Part shown: positions 52,317 through 60,067 of the stretch, piece by piece
How the letters are laid out: each line of letters begins with the position of its first letter
How positions within the stretch are numbered: position 1 is the first letter of the stretch
Assembly: GCA_963675425.1 (NCBI GenBank)
Contig: OY776214.1
Span: forward strand, 1,612,001 to 1,676,000
Reading direction: 5' to 3'
DNA length: 64,000 nucleotides
Source: Sporobacter sp963675425
GTDB lineage: Bacteria; Bacillota; Clostridia; Oscillospirales; Oscillospiraceae
Notes under the pieces: generated by a model
What the model saw: only the letters and a program-made list of their open reading frames with translations
Told to the model about the DNA's origin: nothing
The model's database searches: none
Translations under genes and position numbers: made by a program

Positions 52317-52345
52317 TTGTAAACATAAAAATACCTTGGTATAAT
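52317..52345 (+). promoter_or_regulatory. Promoter of the enoate-reductase-type gene at 52371
   Basis: TTGTAA (52317-52322), 17-base spacer, TATAAT (52340-52345) with a TGG extension. The start codon is 26 bases after the -10 element, behind GAAAGGA. Confidence 0.7.
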
Positions 52346-52370
52346 AAGAAAAAACGAAAGGATACGTAAT

Positions 52371-54374
52371 ATGTCTACAAACTATTCGAGCGTATTCGAA
52401 CCGATCAGGATCCGGGGGGTGCAGTTTAAAAACAGGCTGGAGCTCGCGCCGCCGTCACCGAACCTCGCCAGTGCCGATTGGAAGGTCACGAAGGAATTCG
52501 TGGATTTTTTCCGACCCTTTGCCAAGGGTGGCGTCGGCATCATTCATGTTGGCAACTCAATCATTGACATCCGGGAAGCCTGCGACGAAGAGCGCCAGCT
52601 GGACCTGGGCACGGATGACTGCATTCTGCCGCTGACACGCTTTGTGGAGATGTGTCGGGGCTATGGCTGCCAGCCGTCTCTGGAGATCAACCATAACGGC
52701 AAGGACTCCCAGTTTGAAAAAACGGGCAAGCGGGCCTACAGCGCGTCGAGCTTCATCCCGTCCCGGGAGGTTTTTAATGCCAGAAACCACAACAGGGAAC
52801 CCATGTACACCATCGAGATGGACAAGGGCATGATCCGTGAAACCGTCGAGAAATACGCAATGGCCGCCTATCGCTGTAAGCGCGCGGGGTTTAAAATGTG
52901 TATGCTCCACGGGGGACACGGCAACCTGATCTCCCAGTTTTCCAGCCCGCTTTATAACTGCCGGACGGACGAGTACGGCGGCAGTCTTGAAAACAGGACG
53001 CGCTTTACCATCGAGGTGCTCGACAGGGTCCGGGAGCTTTGCGGCGAGGATTTTGTCATTGAATTCCGCGTGTCCGCCGATGAAATCCATCCGGACGGCA
53101 TGCATTTTGAGGAGACGCTCAAGTATATCGAGCTGTTCAAGGACAAGATTGATATTCTTCACGTCTCTGCCGGCCTGCACGGTGAGTTCGAGTATATGCG
53201 AAACTGGTGGCAGAATTGGATGATGGACCGGCAGTACAACGTCCATTACGCCGAAAAGATCAAAAAGGCATTCCCGGACCTTCTGGTGGCCACCGTCGGC
53301 TCTATTATGAACATTAAAAGCGCCGATGAGATTATTGAGACGGGAAAAGCTGATTTTGTGGCCATGTGCCGCCCGCTTCTGGCCGACCCCGAGATGCCGC
53401 GCAAATACGCGCTCGGCCGCGAGGACGATCACCGTCCCTGCCTGCGCTGTCAGTACTGCGGCGGGAGGCTGCTGATCCCGGCCGTCATCAACTGCGCCGT
53501 CAACCCGTATCTCGGCGAGGAGGCCGATTACCCGGCCGCCAGGGTGCCGAAAGCCGAGGTCAAGAAAAAGGTCGCCGTTATCGGCGGCGGACCGGCCGGC
53601 GTCACGGCGCTTTTAACGCTCATCGAACGCGGCCACGACGTCACGCTGTATGAGAAGTCCGACCAGATTGGCGGCAACGTTATCCCGGCGGCTGCCGCGC
53701 CGTTTAAAATCGATATGAAGGACTATCTCGATTATCTGCAGCGCCAGGTGAAGAAAGCGCCCGCGCGTATTCTCATGAATACGGAAGCGACAAAAGAAAT
53801 GCTCGATCAGGAAAAATATGACGCCCTCGTTGTCGCCGTCGGCGCCAGCCCGATCATCCCGCGCCTGCCGGGCGTTGACAAGCCGCATGTGCATTGGGCG
53901 GCGGACGCCGATATGGGCAAGGTTGAAGTCGGTAAGAAGGTTGTGATTGTCGGAGCCGGCGCGGTTGGCGTCGAGTGTGCCATCACGCTCGGGCGCGAGG
54001 GCCGCGAGGGCCGCGAGGTGGAGATCGTCGAGATGTTGCCCAATATGATGGGTTTGATGGCTTCAGCCAGTGGCGCAATGCGCGAGCTGATGGACGCACT
54101 TGACGCGCTGAAAATCCCGGTACACCTGAGTACCCGGCTGGAAGAGGTGACGGACGACGGCGTTGTCTGCAGCAATCTGGAAACGAATGAAAAGGCGATA
54201 TACAAGGCTGACACGGTCCTTCTGGCGCTCGGCATGAAGCCGAAATTCGACGTGGCCGACGCGCTGCGGCGGAGCGCGCCGGAGACAGAGGTCTATGTTG
54301 TGGGCGACGCGATCGAAGCAAAAACCATCGGGCCCGCCGTTAAATCCGGATTCAAGGCCGCTGCGGCCATCTAA
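52371..54374 (+). CDS. Enoate-reductase-type NADH:flavin oxidoreductase
   Basis: A 667-residue flavin/iron-sulfur oxidoreductase, the most diverged of the three in the window. The old-yellow-enzyme barrel shows LHGGHGNLISQFSSPLYN and RTDEYGGSLENR. The cluster is bound by CLRCQYC and CAVNP. The FAD site is VIGGGPAGVTALLTLIERGH, the NAD(P)H site VIVGAGAVGVECAITLGREG. A short GREGREGRE repeat sits in the second nucleotide-binding fold. Family members reduce enoates, dienoyl-CoA, bile-acid dienes or phenolic compounds. It is a single-gene unit with its own promoter and terminator. Confidence 0.9.
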   Translation: MSTNYSSVFEPIRIRGVQFKNRLELAPPSPNLASADWKVTKEFVDFFRPFAKGGVGIIHVGNSIIDIREACDEERQLDLGTDDCILPLTRFVEMCRGYGCQPSLEINHNGKDSQFEKTGKRAYSASSFIPSREVFNARNHNREPMYTIEMDKGMIRETVEKYAMAAYRCKRAGFKMCMLHGGHGNLISQFSSPLYNCRTDEYGGSLENRTRFTIEVLDRVRELCGEDFVIEFRVSADEIHPDGMHFEETLKYIELFKDKIDILHVSAGLHGEFEYMRNWWQNWMMDRQYNVHYAEKIKKAFPDLLVATVGSIMNIKSADEIIETGKADFVAMCRPLLADPEMPRKYALGREDDHRPCLRCQYCGGRLLIPAVINCAVNPYLGEEADYPAARVPKAEVKKKVAVIGGGPAGVTALLTLIERGHDVTLYEKSDQIGGNVIPAAAAPFKIDMKDYLDYLQRQVKKAPARILMNTEATKEMLDQEKYDALVVAVGASPIIPRLPGVDKPHVHWAADADMGKVEVGKKVVIVGAGAVGVECAITLGREGREGREVEIVEMLPNMMGLMASASGAMRELMDALDALKIPVHLSTRLEEVTDDGVVCSNLETNEKAIYKADTVLLALGMKPKFDVADALRRSAPETEVYVVGDAIEAKTIGPAVKSGFKAAAAI

Positions 54375-54390
54375 AACAGACAAATAAAAC

Positions 54391-54422
54391 AAAGGACCTG
54401 CGGATTTTCCGCAGGTCCTTTT
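54391..54422 (+). terminator. Terminator after the 52371 gene
   Basis: AAAGGACCTGCGGA and TCCGCAGGTCCTTT form a perfect 14-base-pair stem with a TTT loop and a T-tail. Confidence 0.88.
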
Positions 54423-54575
54423 GCTATTGACAAAGTGTGTAAAGCTGAAAAAGCCTCGCAGAGTTTCCGTCGCGCACGACGGAAATAAAGTAATATACGT
54501 CATTTTCGGGGACCTGCGCATCGGAAATGACTCTTATCATGGCGGTTGCGGCAGAGCAGCCGTCATGCAAACTTC

Positions 54576-54660
54576 TTGTTGGCAAAGCCCGGAGGGCTTT
54601 GCCAACAAACTAAATAAAAAACCTGCGGGGCTACCCGCAGGTTTTTTATTTAGTTTGTTG
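54576..54660 (-). terminator. Two overlapping long hairpins after the sugar-binding lipoprotein gene
   Basis: A 27-base-pair perfect inverted repeat (54603-54629 and 54634-54660, loop GCTA) contains a T-run inside the stem and would terminate the minus-strand lipoprotein transcript. A second 15-base-pair hairpin (54576-54590 and 54594-54608) shares six bases with it, so both cannot form fully at once. The gap between 54423 and 54663 holds nothing else. Confidence 0.8.
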
Positions 54661-54663
54661 TGT

Positions 54664-55905
54664 TTAGAAGCTGGGCGTTACGTCGGCGTTATACTCCGTG
54701 CCTTGATACTCGTCGTCATACGGAGACCAGTTGATGCCCGTAACCGAGTCAACCCACTCCATATACTCCTTGTAGTTATCTCTTTCAATCGTGAAGGACG
54801 GAAGATCCACGTAAGCATACGTCTCGCCATTGGCCGTATCGATCCACTCGGGGAAGATCGTCTCAGGCGTGGCGTCGCCGTTCATAAAGGCATACAGCCC
54901 GAAGAAGATGGGCTCGGCAAACAGCGTCTGCGCGCAGAAAATAGCTGATTTCCAGGCGCTGTCGGCTTCGCCGGCATCCCAGTGAGCGATGAGGCCCGTA
55001 CCGCCGCAGGTTGTAGCCACGCAGTTGTCGGCGATGCCGGCCTGCTCGGCAGCGCGGACGGCGCCGTCGGCATAATCGTCAAAGAAGGCACAGATGAGCC
55101 AGTATTTGATATTTGGGTTAGAAGAGAATTCCGCAGCAGCCAGGTCAAAGCCGCCCTGAGCGTTGAAGGAGCCTGTGGAAGCACCGTCGGCTTCAAAGAA
55201 GTTTTCTTCTTTAAAACCTTCTTCAAGCCAGACATTGCGGGAACCCATCGTACGCTCGTTGAGCTGCGGTGACAGGGAGAAGTTCATGGAGAGCATGCCG
55301 ATTTCGTCAACGCTGGCATCCGGCCAGTTTGCTTTCTGGTATTCGATGACATAGTTAGCCATGCTTTCGCCGAAACCGATGTTGTTAAAGCCGACCACCG
55401 GGTGTACACGGTTGCCGTCCGAGTCTGTGGCTGCGGCCATACCGGTCATCCAGGGCAGCTCGAGCTCGTTCATCAGATCGTTGACAGCCGGATAGATGGT
55501 GCTGTCGGCGTCGAGAAGATAGCCATTGAAGCCCTGAGCGGCGTATGTCTCGATGGTTGTAAGGAATAAGTCATTGTCGTTGTTGGCATTAAAGGACGTA
55601 TAATCCACATTGGATTTTTGAGCCCATGCTTCAAACGCCTTGTCGAACGCGTCGTACAGGGAGCCGGCCTGCTGCATCATATAAACAACTTTATATGTGG
55701 GATTGGCGCTGTAGTCATAATTCGGGTTGTAGTAACCAATTTCGACGTCTCCGGTCGCGCCTGCCGTCGGGTTGCCGCCGTCGGTCGCCGGCGCGGATGT
55801 GTTGGGTTCGGCGCTGGGAGACGACGTTGAATCGTCTTTGGGCGCGCAGGCAAACAATGATAAAACCATCAAAGCTGCCATTAAAATTGCGAGAGCTTTT
55901 TTCAT
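54664..55905 (-). CDS. Type 1 periplasmic-binding-protein-like lipoprotein (sugar-binding family), orphan
   Basis: A 413-residue lipoprotein: signal peptide with lipobox LFAC (Cys19 of the mature prediction), a Ser/Pro/Gly-rich linker, then the sugar-binding fold with GFNGYLLDADSTIYPAVNDL, and an acidic second lobe (KYWLICAFFDDYADGAVRAA). It resembles LacI-type ABC binding proteins, but no permease or ATPase gene is adjacent. GGAGG precedes the ATG at 55905; the frame extends to 55974. Its promoter has the same BlaI-type operator geometry as the blaI gene at 57.5 kb, so it is probably controlled by that repressor. Confidence 0.8.
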   Translation of the reverse strand: MKKALAILMAALMVLSLFACAPKDDSTSSPSAEPNTSAPATDGGNPTAGATGDVEIGYYNPNYDYSANPTYKVVYMMQQAGSLYDAFDKAFEAWAQKSNVDYTSFNANNDNDLFLTTIETYAAQGFNGYLLDADSTIYPAVNDLMNELELPWMTGMAAATDSDGNRVHPVVGFNNIGFGESMANYVIEYQKANWPDASVDEIGMLSMNFSLSPQLNERTMGSRNVWLEEGFKEENFFEADGASTGSFNAQGGFDLAAAEFSSNPNIKYWLICAFFDDYADGAVRAAEQAGIADNCVATTCGGTGLIAHWDAGEADSAWKSAIFCAQTLFAEPIFFGLYAFMNGDATPETIFPEWIDTANGETYAYVDLPSFTIERDNYKEYMEWVDSVTGINWSPYDDEYQGTEYNADVTPSF

Positions 55906-55938
55906 TTTTTCCTCCTTGAAAGTTTGAATGACAAAACG

Positions 55939-55993
55939 ACTATCATGGTAGTCAATCAACTGTGAGACTACCACAATAGTCGTTTTCTGTCAA
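55939..55993 (-). promoter_or_regulatory. Promoter with two BlaI-type operators for the binding-protein gene
   Basis: On the minus strand TTGACA (55988-55993) and a -10 TAGTCT (55965-55970) are 17 bases apart. The dyad ACTATTGTGGTAGT (55967-55980) fills the spacer and overlaps the -10; a second dyad ACTACCATGATAGT lies at 55939-55952. The first matches in position and form the operator at 57581-57594. Confidence 0.7.
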
Positions 55994-56024
55994 GAAGAAA
56001 ATGGTGCTTGCGTCAACGTTTGCA

Positions 56025-57188
56025 TTAATCGGTAACGGTGCCCGGAGCGACGTCCGCTGGCGCGCACTGTACGGCAGCCTCTGCCGTTTCGGAATTTGTC
56101 GAATCCGGTTTAGAGACCTGACGAAACAGCTGAAATGTATCCGGGAAAAAATAAACGAGCTGTCCGTTAATGATCTTAACCGCCGTATGGCCGGTTGTGA
56201 CGCGAAAAAAGCCGCCTTTTGCATCACTGGCGGTCGTACCGAAAATGCCGGTGACACTGAAAATGACAAGCAAGGCGGCTAAAATAACAGCCGCTGAGGC
56301 GCGCTTATATTTCATAACCGAAACGATCCGTTCCTCGGCAGGGCCGGCGCTATAGCCGACGCCGACGGACATCAGGCCTGTTTGAAGCTGCGCCATGTTT
56401 AATAAAGACAGCGCGTACGCTTCACGGGCATCGTTGTCCAGACCTTTAATGACCTGTTCGTCGCAGCTGAGCTCCATATCACGGCTGATCATCCGAAACA
56501 GCAGCCAGACGACGGGGTTAAACCAATGTATACAGACGGCTGCAGTCGATAGTAATTTCCAAAGACCGTCGTATCTTTTGATATGGATCAGCTCATGCCT
56601 CAGAATATAGTCGAGCTGCCGGGTGTCGCCGAGGTCTAAAAACCCGGGCAGGATGATTTTGGGCCTCAAAAGGCCCACGGCAATGGGTGTGGCCAGCTTC
56701 TCGGACGTAAAGACGCGCACGGGCCGTCTGATACGATGGACATCGAGCCAGTTTTCAATAAACACGTTGTCTTTTACGGGGATTGCCACGCTGTTGAGCC
56801 TGCGGAATCTGATCCATGCGCTGACAAAGAAAAGTGCGGTGGCTAAAAAACCTGCGAGCCAGACGATTGAAAGAAGATTAATGCCCGAGTTTAATTCCGT
56901 TTCGATTAATCTGTATGTTATGAGCGTAATAATATCGCCGACGGACGTGCTTTTAACGGCTATCATGTCGAATATCGACTGAGCGCCCGGAAAAACGATG
57001 ACATTATAAATACTGAATAAAGATGTAACCGACACCGGTACTAAAAGTTCAAGCAGGGATATTTTCCAGAGAATATAATAGGTTGCTTTCGGGAGCGTTT
57101 TCTTTGTCAACCTACGTATAACCATGATGATTATAATAAGTATGCCGGTGGTAATGCTTGCCTGGAGTGGGAACATGCGATGCCTCAT
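56025..57188 (-). CDS. BlaR1-type M56 membrane metallopeptidase
   Basis: A 387-residue membrane protease. Membrane segments are near residues 10-25, 40-60, 105-125 and 290-315. The zinc motif is RHELIHIKRYDG, followed by IHWFNPVVWLLFRMISRDME and SCDEQVIKG, as in all M56 proteins. Only a short extracytoplasmic tail of about 80 residues follows the last helix, and no penicillin-binding domain is present, so the ligand is not a beta-lactam by this evidence. Its start overlaps the BlaI stop by four bases. Activation would cleave the repressor encoded just upstream. Confidence 0.85.
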   Translation of the reverse strand: MRHRMFPLQASITTGILIIIIMVIRRLTKKTLPKATYYILWKISLLELLVPVSVTSLFSIYNVIVFPGAQSIFDMIAVKSTSVGDIITLITYRLIETELNSGINLLSIVWLAGFLATALFFVSAWIRFRRLNSVAIPVKDNVFIENWLDVHRIRRPVRVFTSEKLATPIAVGLLRPKIILPGFLDLGDTRQLDYILRHELIHIKRYDGLWKLLSTAAVCIHWFNPVVWLLFRMISRDMELSCDEQVIKGLDNDAREAYALSLLNMAQLQTGLMSVGVGYSAGPAEERIVSVMKYKRASAAVILAALLVIFSVTGIFGTTASDAKGGFFRVTTGHTAVKIINGQLVYFFPDTFQLFRQVSKPDSTNSETAEAAVQCAPADVAPGTVTD

Positions 57189-57544
57189 TTCAAGTTGCTG
57201 ATCAGATCTTTGAGTTTATCGAGTTGTTCACCGGAAAGATCTCTTTTACTGAGAAATGCGGTGAAAAAGAGTTCTTCGGAGCCGTTGTACATTTTGTCGA
57301 TAAGCTCCTGTGTCTCCTGCTGCTGGACCTGCTCTTTGCTAACGGCGGCCGTGCAGATGAAATTCGGTTCTGTCCGCATGACGGCGCCCTTGTCGATGCA
57401 TTTTTTAATGACGGTGTACGTGGTGTTTCGGTTCCAGCCCGTCTCGGCTTTAAGAGTCTTCGCAATCCGGCCTGCCGGCAGCGGACCGCTCTGCCACAGG
57501 ACCTCCATGACCTTCAGTTCGGAGTCAAAAAGCTTGATACGCAT
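57185..57544 (-). CDS. BlaI/MecI-family transcriptional repressor
   Basis: A 119-residue repressor. It begins MRIKLFDSELKVMEVLWQSG, with the recognition helix around WNRNTTYTVIKKCIDKGAV and a C-terminal dimerisation helix containing LFFTAFLSKRDLSGEQL. The start at 57544 follows AAGGAGG; the frame is open upstream to 57607 without another site. It is translated before, and coupled to, the M56 protease. Its promoter carries one ACTA-N6-TAGT dyad, pointing to autorepression. Confidence 0.9.
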   Translation of the reverse strand: MRIKLFDSELKVMEVLWQSGPLPAGRIAKTLKAETGWNRNTTYTVIKKCIDKGAVMRTEPNFICTAAVSKEQVQQQETQELIDKMYNGSEELFFTAFLSKRDLSGEQLDKLKDLISNLK

Positions 57545-57578
57545 AGAATCCTCCTTTATGTAATTTCCCAGCAATAAT

Positions 57579-57607
57579 AAACTATCATAATAGTAAAAAA
57601 CTGTCAA
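57579..57607 (-). promoter_or_regulatory. Promoter and operator of the blaI-blaR1 operon
   Basis: On the minus strand TTGACA (57602-57607), 17-base spacer and TAGTTT (57579-57584). The dyad ACTATTATGATAGT occupies 57581-57594, seven bases after the -35. The binding-protein promoter at 55.9 kb has exactly the same arrangement. Confidence 0.75.
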
Positions 57608-58047
57608 GATTTGATACTGATCTGTGAGCGGCGGACGTTATTGACAAATTGCTGAAAACAGCGTAAAGTGATAACACTACGAAATGAAAGGTGATGTATT
57701 GATGTCGGTCCTGTCTGTTATGGTGAGTTCCAACTGAATAAGTGACAAAAGGCGTTCGCGGCGGTAAAACCCGCTTGTTTGCGTTGCCTTTTGATGGACA
57801 TACCTGGCAGACTGCTTCAATACTGTATGCGGTTATTACGCGGCAAGGTGTGCTTGCCGCGCTTTGTTTTTTCCAGGCGGCAAGCCGCGCATCTGATGCG
57901 CCGATACTGTTGCCGCGCCTGAAACCGCTGCATAACCCGATATGAAACGGCCCGTTTGGAAGCGCGCCGCCGGTTTTGATGCATCGCATTAACCGGCTTG
58001 GCGGTATGTCCGAAAACGGGCCGTTTAATTTTATAGGGGAGACCGAC
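57608..58047. other. Intergenic region before the MutS2-like gene
   Basis: No gene is convincing here. Short inverted repeats (GCGGCAAG-type at about 57840-57885) and a GCGCCGCCGG/CCGGC..GGCGG-like structure occur, but no clear promoter. AGGGGA before 58048 is the ribosome-binding site of the next gene. Confidence 0.4.
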
Positions 58048-59982
58048 ATGAATACGTTTATAACGCTTGAGTTTATTAAAATACTTCAAATGCTTTCTGA
58101 TAACGCGCAGTCCGAAAGCGTAAAGGCGCGCTGCCTGGCGCTGCGTCCGACGCTTAATGAGGCCGAGGCGCGCCGGTGGCTCAGAGAGACGACCGAAGCC
58201 CGATGTATCATTGATCTGAACGGCCCGCCGCCGCTCCAGCCGGTGGAAAACCTTAATAAGGTCCTCACGCTCGTTGAGGCCGACGCCATGCTCCTGCCGG
58301 AGCAGCTTGAGCAGGTGTCAACATTTTTGTCCTCCTGCCGGCGGCTGAAGCAGTATCTCAAAAAGGCCGAGGCAACGGGCTTGGACCTTGCGGCCACCGG
58401 TGGCAGCATCGACGTACTGCCGGAGCTGGAGGAGGAGATTAGCCGGCGTATTGAAAACGGCGCCGTAAGCGACCGCGCATCGACGGCGCTATCAGGCATC
58501 CGCCGGAAAATGAGCTGGACGTCCGACGAGATCCGGCGCAAGCTCGACGCACTTCTTCGAAAAAATAAAAGCTGGTTTTCTGAGAGCTTTGTTTCCCAGC
58601 GAAACGGGCGCTTTACGCTGCCGGTAAAGCGCGAGCATAAAAACAACGTACCCGGCACACTGGTTGACCTGTCCCAGACAGGCTCAACGTGCTTTATCGA
58701 GCCGGACAGCGTCCGGAAGCTGAGCGGCGAGCTGTCCACGCTTGAAATCGAGGAGGACAGTGAGGTCCGGCGCGTGCTGTATGAGCTGACGGCGCTTATC
58801 GGCGATTACGCCACGCGCCTGAAAATTAATGTGGAAGCGCTTGAAACACTTGACTTCATCTTTTCCAAGGGCCGGCTTAGCCGGCAGATGCAGGCGTCGC
58901 CCGTCGGGCTCAACGCGGAGCGCCGGATGCGTATCCGAAACGCGCGCCATCCGCTTTTAGAGGCCTCGTCCGCCGTCCCGCTGGATTTTGAGTTCATGGA
59001 TGGCGTAACAGGCATCGTGATCACCGGCCCAAACACGGGCGGCAAGACGGTGACGATCAAGACTGTCGGGCTTTTATCACTGATGGCACAAAGCGGCCTT
59101 CACGTACCAGCTGATGAAAGCAGCACGCTTTGCCTGCATGCCGAGGTCCTGTCCGACATCGGCGACGGTCAGAGTATCTCAGAAAATCTGTCAACCTTCT
59201 CATCGCACATGACGAATATTATAGAAATCCTGAACCGCACGGGGCCGGAATCGCTGGTACTCCTTGATGAGCTTGGTTCGGGTACGGACCCGGCTGAGGG
59301 AATGGGGCTGGCCGTGGCAATCATCGAGGAGCTTTGTCAAAAAGGCTGCCTTTTTGCCGTGACGACGCATTACCCCGAGGTTGCGGCCTATGCGGCGGCC
59401 CGAAAGGGGCTGCTGAACGCCCGCATGGCCTTTGACCGAAAAAGTCTCCTGCCGCTTTACAGTCTGGAATTGGGCGAAAAAGGTGAAAGCTGCGCCCTGT
59501 TTATCGCCGAGCGTCTGGGCATGCCGGAGGGCATCCTTGAGCGCGCCCGGCGTGCTTCGGCGGGGCAGCGCTCTGACACTTTTGAATACGTCCCTGACGA
59601 GGTGGCTGACAAATCGCCACAGTGCGCTTCAAAGCCGCGGCAGATTATCCGCCAGGCGGCTCCGATACAAAATAAGCCGCTGCGAAGCGAGCAATTTAAT
59701 ATCGGCGACAGCGTCATCGTCCTCCCGAAAAATGAGATCGGCATTATCTATAAAAGAACGAATCAATATGGCGAGCTGGGCGTTCAAATCAAGGGTGTTA
59801 AGACACTTGTAAATCATAAGCGCCTGCAGCTGCACGTGCCCGCAAGCGAGCTTTACCCCGAGGATTACGACTTTTCTGTTATCTTTGACACCGTGGCAAA
59901 CCGGAAAGCGCGGCGCATCCTCGAAAGGCGCCACGAGCAAGGGACGATTGTCACACACGACGAGGGGAATGGGGACCGATAG
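58048..59982 (+). CDS. MutS2-like ATPase without C-terminal Smr domain
   Basis: A 644-residue protein of the MutS family, MutS2 branch. The helical clamp region is followed by the ATPase: Walker A GPNTGGKTVTIKT, Walker B LVLLDELGSGTDPAEG and the switch THYPEVAAYA. MutS2 proteins are usually near 780-790 residues and end with a KOW-like and an Smr nuclease domain. Here a KOW-like segment is visible (IGDSVIVLPKNEIGIIYKRT) but the protein stops soon after, so the nuclease is missing. MutS2 with Smr acts on recombination intermediates and collided ribosomes. The ATG at 58048 is used because AGGGGA precedes it; the frame is open to 57976. Confidence 0.85.
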   Translation: MNTFITLEFIKILQMLSDNAQSESVKARCLALRPTLNEAEARRWLRETTEARCIIDLNGPPPLQPVENLNKVLTLVEADAMLLPEQLEQVSTFLSSCRRLKQYLKKAEATGLDLAATGGSIDVLPELEEEISRRIENGAVSDRASTALSGIRRKMSWTSDEIRRKLDALLRKNKSWFSESFVSQRNGRFTLPVKREHKNNVPGTLVDLSQTGSTCFIEPDSVRKLSGELSTLEIEEDSEVRRVLYELTALIGDYATRLKINVEALETLDFIFSKGRLSRQMQASPVGLNAERRMRIRNARHPLLEASSAVPLDFEFMDGVTGIVITGPNTGGKTVTIKTVGLLSLMAQSGLHVPADESSTLCLHAEVLSDIGDGQSISENLSTFSSHMTNIIEILNRTGPESLVLLDELGSGTDPAEGMGLAVAIIEELCQKGCLFAVTTHYPEVAAYAAARKGLLNARMAFDRKSLLPLYSLELGEKGESCALFIAERLGMPEGILERARRASAGQRSDTFEYVPDEVADKSPQCASKPRQIIRQAAPIQNKPLRSEQFNIGDSVIVLPKNEIGIIYKRTNQYGELGVQIKGVKTLVNHKRLQLHVPASELYPEDYDFSVIFDTVANRKARRILERRHEQGTIVTHDEGNGDR

Positions 59983-59996
59983 GAGGCTAAAATCGA

Positions 59997-60026
59997 TTGA
60001 CAGGTTGGACATCCGTATAGTATCAT
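59997..60026 (+). promoter_or_regulatory. Promoter of the 60068 gene
   Basis: TTGACA (59997-60002), 18-base spacer and TATCAT (60021-60026). The start codon lies 41 bases downstream behind AAAGGGTGAT. Confidence 0.65.
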
Positions 60027-60067
60027 GAGTATATAGAATTAATATTCATAGTTGAAAGGGTGATCCA

